A program made the position numbers and the translations under genes. A DNA stretch of 64,000 nucleotides from Haemaphysalis longicornis (lineage: Eukaryota > Arthropoda > Arachnida > Ixodida > Ixodidae): the NCBI GenBank assembly GCA_013339765.2, contig CM023454.1:151128480-151192479 (forward strand), written 5' to 3'. Below are positions 42,559 to 52,904 of this stretch, piece by piece; the first letter of the stretch is position 1; each line of letters opens with the position of its first letter. The notes below the pieces were generated by a model. It was not told the DNA's origin. It was given only the letters and a program-made list of their open reading frames with translations, and searched no databases.

Positions 42559-42938
42559 CCAGCCCTCTTATTTGAGTCAAGATAAGCCATCGCAAAACCT
42601 CGGTCTTCCCTACGCAAGCCACGGTAGCAAGGAATGGAAAAGCATGCGCCGCTAGCATTCTGGCGTTGATAAGGCTTGGTCGTCACGCACCAATCTTGCA
42701 GCCAAGCCCCATCATGCTAAAACTATAAGCGGCGTAGTAGTATAAAAAAAGCTATCGCAAATACCCGATCTCCCCGATGAAAACCAAACAAGCCACGAAT
42801 GAATGAGCGCTTTCAAAACAGAAATAGGTTGCAATTTGTCTCAAGGTAACCGATAACCGCAAGTTAAAAAGAAATTGATTCACTCCTGCTGAAGACCCCA
42901 AAGCACAAGAAGGACGTGAAACCCGACCGCTGCTGCCA
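42559..42938. other. MULE-like element interior, unassigned
   Basis: No recognised feature. Confidence 0.3.
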
Positions 42939-43287
42939 GCTTTCCGCTGCTTTCTCGCGGTGCGTCGACGCCGATATCTGGCGAGCGTAGACGTCAGCGT
43001 TGCTCGCGCGTCAGCTCGCGTTGCCACGCGAGAAAACGCCTAAAGTACGCTGCATGTGGTTGGGCCTTTAACTTCTACTAAATGTGCGTCAGTTCCCCAG
43101 CGCCTCAGCCCCAGCCTCGCGCACGGAGCGAAACCATCAGCCGCCCCCAAAACGTGAAAAAAAAAAAAAAAAAAACCACGCCGCAAGAAGTCGCGCACGA
43201 AAAGAAAGTGACGTCACGCTGTGACGTCGCCGTTTGAAGGGGGTGTGGTCGGCCTGGGCACCTACGGGTTATGGCTTGGGAGTACGC
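42939..43287 (-). repeat. Right TIR of the MULE-like element
   Basis: Inverted partner of 34,804-35,147, with the same TGACGTCACGCTGTGACGTC palindrome and a long A run. Confidence 0.85.
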
Positions 43288-43296
43288 TCCCGGGGC

Positions 43297-43334
43297 TGCT
43301 GCAGGACGATTGGCGACGTTGTTTCTCGCACCAT
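43297..43334 (-). pseudogene. gypsy gag N-terminus
   Basis: The minus-strand ATG at about 43,334 opens MVRETTSPIVLQQPRE and runs into the MULE-like insertion. The next gag codons are found at 34,794. The leader between this ATG and the LTR (about 43,335-43,520) contains no other recognised feature. Confidence 0.7.
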
Positions 43335-43539
43335 GGTGTTGGTTGCAGCGGTCGTTCTCTTGGGCCCTTCTGGCAGAAGACCGAACTCAGGTAGTAATCC
43401 TTGCAGTCGGCGGCTTTCTCTGGTTGGACTGGCTTGGCGGCTTCCAGATGTCGTAGTGAGCATAAAGGCTGAGTACACCGCACCTCCAGCAGATGTCACG
43501 CAGCCAAGGACGACGCAGTTGTCTTGAAGGAGAAACACG

Positions 43540-43922
43540 TTTATTGGAGCGAACTTGTGCTCCCCTAACAACTCAAAAGAATACAGAGGCGCCGAAGCAG
43601 CGGTCAACAAAGTGACTTGCGCAGGCGAGTGTCGCCGAATCGAATGCCGCGGCGTCTGCTCTGCAGGCTTTTATCTTTCGGCGCAAGTGTTCCTGGAACT
43701 GTCGATTTACATCCAGAACATTGTTGATCAATGAAGATTATTCTGGGCTTAGTGACGCTAGCGTGAAACAGTCTGCTTATCTGAATGAGATAGCCCGTGC
43801 GCAATAAACATAAAGGATGGACGACGCGCTTCGCTTTGGACACACATAGCAGAGCCGAGCGTGGCCGGGCAGTGAAACAGACAATGAATTAACAAACCCA
43901 TACATGGTTCGCGGCAATATTC
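43540..43922 (-). repeat. Ty3/gypsy 5' LTR
   Basis: On the minus strand it begins TTGCCGCGAACCATGTATGG and matches the 3' LTR at 26.33 kb. CCAATAAACGTG near 43,530 gives an AATAAA signal. The LTR would end a little further downstream, but the primer-binding site is not certain. Confidence 0.7.
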
Positions 43923-44003
43923 TGTACGACGTGGGTGATACGCAGCTGAAACGCAAATGTCATATCAGTGTCGACGCAGATAGCCTCGCTCTGAGCCGGA
44001 TTT

Positions 44004-44130
44004 ATACCGGCGTTGGGTGGCAAACTTAAGAAGGGACAAAAGGGCTCCATCCCCAGGCAGCAGGCTCTGCAGTGATCACTTTACTGAGAACTGTTTTGAC
44101 AAAACGGGCGCACGTACTCGGCTACAGCCT
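44004..44130 (+). pseudogene. THAP-domain fragment
   Basis: The frame reads RWVANLRRDKRAPSPGSRLC, then CSDHFTENCFDKTGARTRL, the second half of a THAP zinc finger (C2CH; the Cys-x2-His pair is CSDH) with the usual Phe. The first Cys pair and the AVPxF-type end are missing: the fragment starts abruptly and runs into an inverted-repeat MITE. THAP domains occur in host regulators and in P-element-type transposases. The fragment cannot tell which. Confidence 0.65.
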
Positions 44131-44132
44131 GA

Positions 44133-44384
44133 AGCCTGTTCTACATGGGGTGAATTTCGCTTGCGAATTCGCAGCTGCGGCGCTGCTCGTGCACCAAAAC
44201 GATCTATTCTCGTTGCTGTGGCGAATTTCCAAATGTTTGGAAGAGTCGAACTTCTCTTGTGAACGCCGCTTAGCATTTGGCAATATGTCGCAGCAGTGAA
44301 AATAGGAAAATAATTCGTTTTGGCGCACGGGCGGCGCCGCAACTGCGAATTCGCAAGCGAAATTCACCCCATGTAGAACAGGCT
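44133..44384. mobile_element. MITE with 70-bp terminal inverted repeats
   Basis: Arms 44,133-44,202 and 44,315-44,384 are inverted copies starting AGCCTGTTCTACATGGGG and containing GCGAATTCGCA. The 112-bp centre codes for nothing recognisable. The left arm abuts the THAP fragment. Confidence 0.8.
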
Positions 44385-46410
44385 TGACGCCGTGCACACG
44401 TTGGTTTCTTTCCCGAAACATCTGGTACGACATGAATCGGCATTTTGGTATAGCGGCCCTGAAAAAAAAAGAATACTGTTCGGCCACCGCAGTTCGCTTC
44501 CCCTGCAGTTACCGTGTGCAAATTCGCCGCGCCATCTACAGTTCGCACCATGAGTGAAACCCCCTCCCCCCCTACTCCTCCCTCCCCCCCCCCCGTGCCG
44601 TCGCCTCCGCCGCCTTGGGATTTTGTTGTCCCACACGCCAGGAAAGAACCGTTGACTGGTAGAGGCAGAAAGCTTTGTTTCAAAAAATCATGCGGCTACC
44701 ATATCCTTCATGCGCATTTTGTAGCCGGGGAGAAGCAATGTAAATATGGGCCACCTTATAGGCATGTAGCTAAAGGATCACTTGCAAACTAAAAACAATG
44801 AACGCAAGACGTACGTACAAAAGAAACAAGAAAGATGCTTAGACCGGAATAGACAGGTTGATGCTGCTTTATTTCTTGTGTCCAGGTATTTTTTATCGGT
44901 TTCTAGTTCCTTGAAATTGTAAAGAAACAAATCCCGTTTATAATGAGAAAGAAACCAATATTAAAGGAAGTAAGGGAATTGGTAACATAACCACTTCGTG
45001 CTCCCTTCGTTCTGTGCACAAATATATCATTCAGCGCAAATGAACACATAACTGCGGCTCATTAAGACACTGAAGTAAACAAGCGAACGCATATTATAAA
45101 GGCTTCAAGATCGTGTTTAAGTCAGGTAGAGCCGTAATCAGGCAACGCGAATAACTAGAAAATAGCGGACCGGTGTTTGCGTCTCTGGCCATCTCATGTA
45201 TTTTTCGGCACTTGTTTTATTAAATTCGCATGATCCGCTCCTCTAATGCGTCTTCATCGCTCTGAACTTCGTTGCAGCTATGTATAGCTCAACCAAGGCC
45301 GCTCTTTGCATCTCTCATGGACCACGCGAAGCAACTCTTGCTGCCCCCTAGCCCCGGAAATCAGCTTTGCCCTATTGGGGTCCTCAGCCAGATCAGATTT
45401 GCTAGACGCAGTTTTTGCGCCACGCCATTTTGATTCTAGAGATACATACGCTCTATGCTGCTTATATTCAGAGCAGCACGCTGATTCCTTTCGTTTTTAA
45501 TTTTCTCCGGCCGGAGTTCAGCATCTAGGTCGCGAGGACTTTTTTCGGAAATGACAGCGCGGGGGACACTGCTTGGTAGACGCAGGTAGGAAGGCTGGCA
45601 GAGCGGGGACGGGGCAGGATCTCTTCATATCCTGCCGCTCCCCGCGCAATAAGCCCCGGAAACCAGTTTGTACCTCTCCCCCCCCAACTATCTCTCACTC
45701 GCTCGGCCAACGCGCATGCAGGGAATGAGAGGGAAAGAGGATAAATAAGGCCGCCTGTGCAAGTAAAACGAGACCCTGCAAAGGACATTCATTCTGTTTC
45801 GGTTTCTGCCTCCCGGTGCAGAACTGATTTGCTACGCCCATGTACAAGACAAAAAAGGGGTTGTAACACAGGACTCCAGTTGGGCGTTTTTGCTCGTTAT
45901 AGGTGTTGTTTATTAAGAACAACTTTCCCATGCAGACAGCGAGAAAGTTAAAGTGCGTGTAAACTTGACAGAATGCAGTGAAGGTGCTATTTTAGAAACG
46001 TTAATTGAACATGTCGCGAAAGAGGTGTATTCAATTCTGGTAGAATGCAAGTCACGTTGCACGTGAGCAGGGAATGTACCTGGCGGTGCAAGTCGATGAT
46101 TTTGGGATTTTATATTGGGACGTAGTATACAAATGACCACATTATATTACGGGCCCCATTTCCCGTGCCGCGGGCGACAATAAGTATGTGGGGTGCCCAC
46201 CCAAAATTGCGCTGCAGGCCGGTAAATCCAAGTGGGTAAAGTTGACTATGACGATAAAAATTTAAGACGAACTCAAGTTGTTCATGTTTGGAGCTTCCTG
46301 AATGAAATTTATCGTAATGGTTCAAATAAAACATTAACACGCCCATAAAGACACAGGCAGTGTAGTGATATTATCGTGCCCGCTGTAAGTTGCTTTCTTG
46401 AACAGAGGAT
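44385..46410. other. Unassigned 2-kb segment
   Basis: No domain or repeat family recognised. A hairpin with arms around GGCAGGAT/ATCCTGCC flanked by GC stems lies at about 45,603-45,645. The C-rich run at 44,560-44,600 creates long Pro/Gly-rich frames that I do not accept as genes. Confidence 0.35.
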
Positions 46411-46414
46411 GTAG

Positions 46415-46690
46415 CTGCTGCGAAAGAGAGAGATAGAGAGTGAATATAAACGTTGATCTGGAGCTAAGCCAGTGGTGATGTAGGGGCGCCCGCCCTGTGA
46501 GGGGCCTCGCAGTCGATGTAGCCCTGGGCTTCACTTGCCGCTCCGGCCCCCAGCAGCCGACAGTGGGATGCGCGGTGGGAGCTGGGCAGCCGGTGGGGAT
46601 TAGGCACGGGGTGTGTGTTGGCACACCAATATCATGTGGTGCCGAGTGCCGGATTTGCAGGCCCAGAACTTACATTGAAGCTGCTTCTAC
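46415..46690 (-). mobile_element. 5'-truncated I-type LINE 3' end
   Basis: GAGAGAGATAGAGAG at 46,424 is the (CT)n tail in reverse, followed by TGAATATAAACGTTGATC, a LINE 3' UTR seen on the other strand. The minus-strand frame with LTGRAPLHHHWLSSRSTFIF is the usual pseudo-coding end of this tick-type family, as I recall it. No RT remains. Confidence 0.55.
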
Positions 46691-46804
46691 CCCGTGGATA
46701 ACCAAGGCGCAAGTGTCCTTTGCGGCATGGATTTCCCCAACCACTCAAAATCAATTTTAAGCAAAGCTAATATGGCTAGAGTTTATGCATTTTGGTGCCC
46801 GGGA

Positions 46805-47552
46805 AAAAAATTGGCCGCGTATCTGCTCCTTTTGTTGCAAATGACGTCAAAAGACGATAGTCTTTATCGCGTTTTGCCAAGTAAATGCCTCCCTTCGATT
46901 TCCCGCTCATATATCACGTTATTGCTCTTGCGTCGCGCTCCTCCCAAGGTGAAGACGCCAAAGGTTTGCTTAAATCACTTTAAATCTCCCGCGTTCCACT
47001 GCTCCAAACCGGGTGTCTGGATGCCAACGCTGCCGTACGTCGAAGACGCGCGTGAATCGAGGCACCCTACTTCCACGTTTATAGAACCGCGTTTCCCTAG
47101 TCCACGTGCGTTCCAAGCAGAACGTGGAATCTATCTAGTGGAACCTTTCGTAACTGCTGCCACTTGATTTCTTCAAATGCCGCCTGAAGCTATATGGCGC
47201 GGGCGACAGCAGGCGACGACGGAGTGATATTTTTTTCTTCAGTTGATGAAGTATTTAATCTCGCCAAAATCAAACATGCACGATTTTTTATAAAGGAACG
47301 CTGCAAATATCACTTCCGTATTAATTTTTTGTCTTATATATGCGTAATGTCTTGTTGTTCTTCAACAATATTGACAAGTATGAACATTACACCGGAATTT
47401 AGACGGGCACATTTAGCTGTGACTATATAGACTACTGCGCAGGCATTGTTTTACTTTGGCCGGGTGGCTGAATCGAGTCACAGACAGACAGACATACAGA
47501 CAGACCAAAATTTCTGGGTTTAAGTAGCCCAATTAAGACTGTCGTCTTTAAA
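46805..47552 (+). mobile_element. GATAGTC repeat copy 3, complete
   Basis: It starts AAAAATTGGCCGCG, then GACGTCAAAAGACGATAGTC, and ends GACTGTCGTCTTTAAA. Internal parts align with copies 1 and 2 in reverse orientation, so this 748-bp copy defines the family. A (CAGA)n stretch lies at about 47,480-47,505. Two open frames occur: 46,840-47,167 (RRAPPKVKTPKVCLNHFK) and 47,194-47,430 (SSVDEVFNLAKIKHARFFIK). Both are at least partly open in copy 1, but no domain is recognised. Confidence 0.75.
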
Positions 47553-48261
47553 AAACTATTGAGGCTGCACGCGCCCTGAATAGCAAGGCGTTCCGTCCTG
47601 AGCGCAAGGCGTTTGAAAACAAACCTCCCTGTGCGTCTGCTATTACCCCGTGGTCACCCCCAAAATCCCACGTCATTGAAAAAGTGACTTGGAAATAAAG
47701 CCCACGCATCTCATCACTTTGTGCGAATCTTGAGTAGACTAGGTAATGATCGGCAGAACTTAGAAGTATCAATGGGCACCATATTCGAGATAAGATTTAT
47801 GACTGCCGCAAATGTTCGAAAAAAAAAACCCAATAAAATTAGCTTTCACCTTTCACTTAAACTATATGACGCCTCTGTGGTGTCATGCACTCCCCATAGT
47901 GTAATGGTTCATAATTTATTGTTTTGCCTTCAACGCTTTGCTCGATTAAACGTTAATTCTCTCTCTCAACCTTTTTTATCTCCTCTCTTATCGGAATTCT
48001 CTATCCTGCCCTACGCCTCCAAATAACCTTTATTGCGCACTGTTGTCGGTTTTCATTTATACTAAAGTGCTTTTTGTTTCAAATGTTTTATTAATGACCA
48101 GAGCTCGCTTCTATTCGTACTTACTACACCTATGATCGCCCTTTTGAGGGCTGTGAGCTCAATTATTATTTTTGGCTCCGTACTAAGACTTCCCTTTCGT
48201 GTCGCGTGAGTGAGCACCGGAAGTTGGTAGAAGAGTTTTATAGTACCATCTGTTTTGATGC
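47553..48261. other. Unassigned segment
   Basis: No recognised feature. Confidence 0.3.
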
Positions 48262-49128
48262 AGTCTAAACAGTACAATCGACCACTTGTAACGATACCGT
48301 TTATAACAATAGATTGGGCATAACGATGAACAGCTATGGCACCGTCCGCTTTTGTATGCTTTCCATGGAAAAATAAACCGCTTATTAGAATGCTCCAGTG
48401 CCGCGATATCGGATATAACGATTGAATCGTGTTACGGCAAGCACCGAAAATGCGAGGTGCTGCCGGCTCTCCATGCCAACCATGCCTACGCCATGGGCCG
48501 CGATGCGCCTCGCAGCCCGTCCACCCCTCAGAAAAGGAGTGAACTGCGCAGCTTACGAGGAAGCGAGAGGTGGGGGGGAACAGTTCTCCTTCCAAGCACC
48601 CCTGCAGACGCCGCCCAATCCCCGTGCCTGTTCATTTGAATTTGACTGGGTGCCTCTTCAACTACCTCCGTTTTTCACCGGATCAGACGTCAGGGCCGGT
48701 GTTTTGGAAACGTCTGAGGGCCTCACTGAAGAGGCGATCGTTGAGCGGATACGTGCTGCGGACAGCGGTGACAGTGACAACTCTGACGACGCGGTTGCAC
48801 AGCCTACTCGGGTAGCCCCTTCGCAGAAGGCCCAACACATGACAGTATCTCAAGGACTTCGATTCCACCACAGACCCTTCGCTCAGCTAGGTGAAGCACA
48901 TATAGATGCTCTTGAAAAAAGATGTGTGCCAGCTTCATGTGCAGCTACACAGCTGACCTAGGATGGCTTCTTATTTTGCAAATAAGCAGTAGTACAACCT
49001 TCACCTGCATGCAAATAAAATGTTTTGAGCTCTGCTACGTCTTTTCATGTAGCAACCCGCTTATAACAATCATCGGTTATAGCAATGGGATTTCCTTGGC
49101 ACTTGGATATTGTTATAAGTGGACTAGA
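48262..49128 (+). mobile_element. Tigger/pogo-type DNA transposon remnant
   Basis: The left end contains GACCACTTGTAACGATA and further TAACRAT words. The right end in reverse contains TCCACTTATAACAATA and the same kind of words, the usual look of Tigger/pogo inverted ends. The centre holds the tail of a transposase. Most of the transposase, including the CENP-B-like DNA-binding part and the DDE core, is deleted. Confidence 0.65.
48590..48961 (+). pseudogene. Tigger-like transposase C-terminal tail
   Basis: The frame 48,422-48,961 has, in its later part, TSEGLTEEAIVERI and an acidic stretch (DSGDSDNSDDA). PPF-type segments and a C-terminal helix pair ending in ALEKR follow. This matches the layout of Tigger/pogo transposase tails (LTDEEIVE, acidic patch, helices). 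No catalytic residue is left. The assignment rests on layout plus the inverted ends around it. Confidence 0.55.
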
Positions 49129-49142
49129 CTATTACTGGTGAA

Positions 49143-50185
49143 AGAAATCTCAAAGTGGGACGTTGCACGTCGAACATGGCCCAGATTCTTTTTCACGGAA
49201 CAAGGCTGCCTTCCTGGATGCGAAATCGCCAACGACGTACCGTTCCCGCCCGTTTCAATGAAAAACCGAAGCCTGCCCCCTGCGCTGGTCTTCAGGCCAC
49301 AGACCGGGCATGTGCCCCCGAACCAAGTTCCCCCCCGTTGCCCCCGGTGCGGCCAATTCAACCCAACGGAGCAGCACCCACGTCACGCGAAATGCATCAT
49401 GTGTGGTGGCGCCCATCTCACCGGCTCTTCGGACTGCCCCAGGAGATATCAACCCAAGCGCCGCCCACCCCCCTACGCCCAAATCGCATCGCAGAACCTT
49501 TCCCAGTCCACTACTACCCCACCTGGCCCTGGAGAAGAGGGCCCCAGACGTCACCATCCTCCCGGGCACGGTTCCTCCATACAAACCGGGCGTGGGCCGT
49601 ACCTCTTCCATAGGAACCAAGCCGGGGCTGCTACCTACCTGGTCACCCCTGCAGAGCACAGCAGGGACGGCCCACCAATCCAGCAATCTGTTGACCCCCA
49701 GGTGAGCTGCTTAGCGCCGTCCACCCACTGCTCAGCGCCAATCTTCTCTTCCCCCTCGGCCCCATACAGCGATGTCCTCAAGGAGCTTGCGGCCATCAAA
49801 GCCGAAAATGTCTCTCTCAAAAATGAAAATGAAGCTCTCCGCCAGGAGAATCACATGCTCAAAACACATGCTTCCCCCTCGCGTGATGACCCCAGTCTCT
49901 GAGGCCCAATCCGCCCTCGAGGCCGCTCACAAACAGGAGGCTGCATTGAGGGACCAGATCGCTCAGGTCGAGAGCAAATGTACACAAGCCCTTGCGACGC
50001 AACAGGCTGAATACACCTGCCTCCACCAGGCCATCCTCCCCAATACCGGCACTAGTCAAGGCAATATTGAGTCATGGCGCGCGGAAATGCAGTCAACCGT
50101 CCCCGAACTATTCGCTGCAGTAAACGCTCTTACTCCCTCCCGCACACCTCTCCCAGCTTGCGATGCACTCCCCGACGAAATATAA
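49143..50185 (+). pseudogene. LINE ORF1, gag-like with zinc knuckles and coiled coil
   Basis: CPRCGQFNPTEQHPRHAKC and CIMCGGAHLTGSSDC are Cys/His knuckles of the kind found in gag-like ORF1 proteins of I/R1/Jockey-type LINEs. A Pro-rich region follows, then a coiled coil (ELAAIKAENVSLKNENEALR). A frameshift near 49,870 moves the rest (HKQEAALRDQIAQVESKC) to another frame ending at 50,185. The N-terminus is missing. Confidence 0.7.
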
Positions 50186-50189
50186 AACG

Positions 50190-51205
50190 GATACTCTCCA
50201 GGGGGTATCGTAACAAGCGATGAGCCTTACAGGCCCAAGGAACTCCCCATTGTAATCACTCTTCAGGAAGCAGCTACAAAAGTCTCGCTTGCCGGCTACA
50301 AGGCCTATCAAGGAACTCATGATTTAACCACTGCCGTTTTGGTGGACCGCAACGTTTCGGCAGGGCGTGTACAATTTGACAGCATAGCGATCCCTCCCGA
50401 TTTAGTGGTGGTATGCCATCCGCAACGTGGTGACATTAAACTGTACGTACTAAACATTTATACCTCTCCCAGATCAGTCAACCACTCATTCGACCAATTA
50501 CTCTCCTTAGCAAACGTGAAGCCGGTCCTCACACATTCCTTGCAACGGGGGATTTCAATGCGCCGCATACCGCCTGGGGGCATCCCCACAGCACCCGCAA
50601 AGGACAGCGCCTCTGGGATCACATACAGGCATTCCTCTTTGTGATTGAATCGGACCCGCTGACCCCAACGCGTGCAGGTAACAGCGTTCAGAGGGACTCC
50701 TCCCCGGACCTCACGCTCACGTTGAACGCCCCTCGGACAGCCTGGGCCAACCTGACCCACACACCAGGCAGCGATCATTTCATCATTCAAACCACGCTGT
50801 TCTTAAGCAAACACTCTTATACTCGTCTCCGCAGGACCCACTTACCCAACTGGGACAAATTCTGAGAAGTGCGCCGTGGCCATGACGACCCAGAAATCTC
50901 ACCGCTAGGTCTCGAGCGCTGGGTCCAGCCAATCGTATCTGATGTCCGACAAACTAGTACTCTCTTTGATCCATGCATAGCGGCGCAAACGGTCGACCCA
51001 CACCTACATCTTTGGGCAGCGTATTGCGGCATACAGCGCCGATGGCGGAATCAAAAACACAATAGGAAACTCCGGCTTAGGTTAGCTCGTCTCGAAGCGG
51101 AAATTGTCAGATACTCGGCTGAGGTTACCCGTAACCGATGGGTTGAGATCTGGGACGGCATTAAAGGCACCCTAGGCATGAAATGCACTTGGTCCCTCTG
51201 AAAAC
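50190..51205 (+). pseudogene. LINE endonuclease and linker
   Basis: Clear parts are LATGDFNAPHTAWGH (catalytic Asp/Asn strand), then SSPDLTLTLNAPRTAWANL and GSDHFIIQT (SDH catalytic His), followed by a long linker (HLWAAYCGIQRRWRNQKHNR). The N-terminal half (50,190-50,500) is scrambled by frameshifts. The nick-making function is lost. Confidence 0.75.
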
Positions 51206-51467
51206 ACCTTCTAGATCCGACGGGCTCTAAGACGGAACAACGCAACCACATCACAGTTATATTACAGAAATTCTTGGGGGATAACGAACAACTCCTGCTC
51301 ACATTGAGCACGCATTACATCCCCACATGTCCGTCGATTCCACTCGCGTCATACCGCGGCTCGCCTAACGAAACACTGGAAGCAGAACGGAAGGAAGCAG
51401 AACGGAAGCAGAAGGGAGAAGCGCCCTCCTACTGATTCGGCCGGGATCCGCACCCGGTGCAGATGGC

Positions 51468-52095
51468 GTGACGGAAAAACTTCTTCGCAACCTAGACGAC
51501 CCTTCTATTACGGCCCTAACTGCTTACTTTAACTATTACTGGGCTCAAGACACCCTTCCCCCGGCATGGAAACATGCCTGCATAAGTTTAATTCCTAAGC
51601 CAGACACGCCTCCTACCATTGAACACCTTCACCCCATATCTCTCACTTCGTGTATTGGCAAGGTACTAGAACATGTAATCCTTAACAGACTAACCACGCC
51701 CATCACGAGCACGGAGGCCTTTCCCCCCACAGTTCCAGGGTTTAGATCTAAACTGTCCACCCAGGATGTCCTCCTGCAGCTACACCAAAAGATAATTTCC
51801 CAACCACCGAAACGCGACGCAGCGGCGATCCTTGCGCTCGATCTGACAAACGCATTCGACAGAGTCTCTCATTGTGTAATCCTCAGAGGCCTTGAGTCTA
51901 TCCACCCAGGAAAGCGCACCTACAACTACGTACGTATTTTTCTCACGGCACGCCCCACCGCAGTCCAGGTAGGCGAGCTCCGTTCTGATCGCATCCGAAT
52001 TCCTTCCATAAGTATGCCCCAGGGTTCACTATTGCCTCCCCTTTTGTTCAATTTGGCAATCCTGAACATCCACCAAAAAATTACACCATCTCCCC
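51468..52095 (+). pseudogene. LINE reverse transcriptase, N-terminal part
   Basis: WKHACISLIPKPDTPPTIEH, HPISLTSCIGKVLEHVI, LALDLTNAFDRVSH (first catalytic Asp) and SMPQGSLLPPLLFNLAILNI are RT motifs in order. The frame ends at the hairpin element inserted just before the catalytic pair. The continuation at about 53,160 reads YAGA where YADD is expected, so the active site is lost. Confidence 0.8.
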
Positions 52096-52520
52096 GAGGG
52101 GAACTATGTGGTGATGCAAAGCATGGGGGTTTCGTGTAGGTTCCACACTGGAGCAGAACCGGCGCAGGCGGTGTCTCGGAGCAGACTGAACGCCGTGCCG
52201 CGCGCGCACCTGCTTTTATACAGCTGGAGGAGAGGAGAATGGAGGAGAGACGCGCATGCGCAGTGGGGGTGTGGACGGCGCAACAACAAGGGAGGGACAT
52301 CACTCTGATGTCCCTTTAAGGGCTTACCCTTTAAGGGCTTCCGGAGCGATAGTGTTGCCGGTGTCTTCCTGAGCCGGCACGAGACGAGCCGAGCGGCTAG
52401 GAGAGCAGCGTTATCACAGCTGGCGTGGAGAGGGGGACGAGGAGGAGAGGTGCGGACGCCGGACGCCGACGGGCGACGGAGGGTCGACTAAGAGATGCCT
52501 TGCATCTAAAAAAAATCTCT
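52096..52520 (-). mobile_element. Promoter-bearing hairpin-ended element, copy 2
   Basis: The left end has CCCCGAGGGGAAC and GATGCAAAGCAT (52,113-52,124). The right end has AGATGCCTTGCATCT (52,493-52,507). On the minus strand TATAAAA (from 52,220) is followed by TCAGT (52,189-52,185), 33 bases on, inside a context shared with 18.5 and 54.4 kb (GCGCATGCGC upstream, GTTCAGT at the start). It interrupts the LINE RT. Confidence 0.6.
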
Positions 52521-52904
52521 TTTTGCCCAACCGTAGCTTGTTACGTGTAGGTTTCATTGTGTTGCCGTTATGTTGTTTCATTTATCGGAGCACGAACGGG
52601 AACGTAGTGTGAAAGAGAACCCCCAGAGCAGACCGACAATGTAGAGAAATGTAGAGACAGCGAAGAGACCGACACCAGCGTTACCTGATCGAACACCTCC
52701 TGGTTCTCGTCTTCTTTATTGCGTGCTCACGCTCCTACCCCGCTGCGCGCCCTCTTCGTCCTCTTCTTTGGTTGAGCTGCAAGGCGCGTGGCGCTTCCCG
52801 CCACAGCTTTCCCACTGGAAATTCAACAACCTCCTCTAATGTTTTCAGTTCGTCGTTTCCGTTGAGGTTCAGCTTCGCGTGCCTTCGTTGTATCAGTAGC
52901 TTCT
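52521..52904. other. Unassigned segment inside the LINE insertion
   Basis: No recognised feature. Probably part of a composite of two elements inserted one after the other. Confidence 0.3.

Larger units (their letters stand above)
34804..43287. mobile_element. MULE-like TIR element (8.5 kb) inserted in gypsy gag
   Basis: Terminal inverted repeats of 344 bp (34,804-35,147) and 349 bp (42,939-43,287) start with GCGTAYTCCCAARCC and run in opposite orientation. TCCCGGGAC (34,795-34,803) and TCCCGGGGC (43,288-43,296) flank them, a 9-bp duplication with one difference. Removing the element joins the two halves of a gypsy gag within the QQPRE/PPSF codons. Long TIRs with a 9-bp duplication fit Mutator-like elements. 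No transposase was found inside; much of the interior is later insertions (GATAGTC repeat, LINE, PLE terminus). Confidence 0.75.
25925..43922 (-). mobile_element. Ty3/gypsy LTR retrotransposon, split by three nested insertions
   Basis: Reading right to left: 5' LTR (43,922-43,540), leader, gag start (ATG at about 43,334), a MULE-like insertion (43,287-34,804), the rest of gag, protease, a PLE insertion (32,442-31,964), reverse transcriptase, a GATAGTC-repeat insertion (about 31,237-27,978), RNase H, integrase, polypurine tract, 3' LTR. The gag and pol reading frames resume at the insertion edges for the first two inserts. The order PR-RT-RH-IN is that of Ty3/gypsy. Frameshifts and active-site changes show it is inactive. 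Confidence 0.8.

Noticed and set aside
42939..43922. Independent second gypsy copy on the plus strand
   Set aside because: The sequence 42,939-43,287 is the right TIR of the MULE-like element, and 43,297-43,922 is the minus-strand 5' end of the same gypsy whose gag resumes at 34,794. One split element explains all parts better.
44270..44792. Pro- and Gly-rich frames on both strands
   Set aside because: They are produced by a poly-C tract, and part of the minus frame is MITE arm sequence.
48062..48595. 177-codon minus-strand frame
   Set aside because: Much of it lies antisense to the Tigger/pogo end sequences. No domain recognised.
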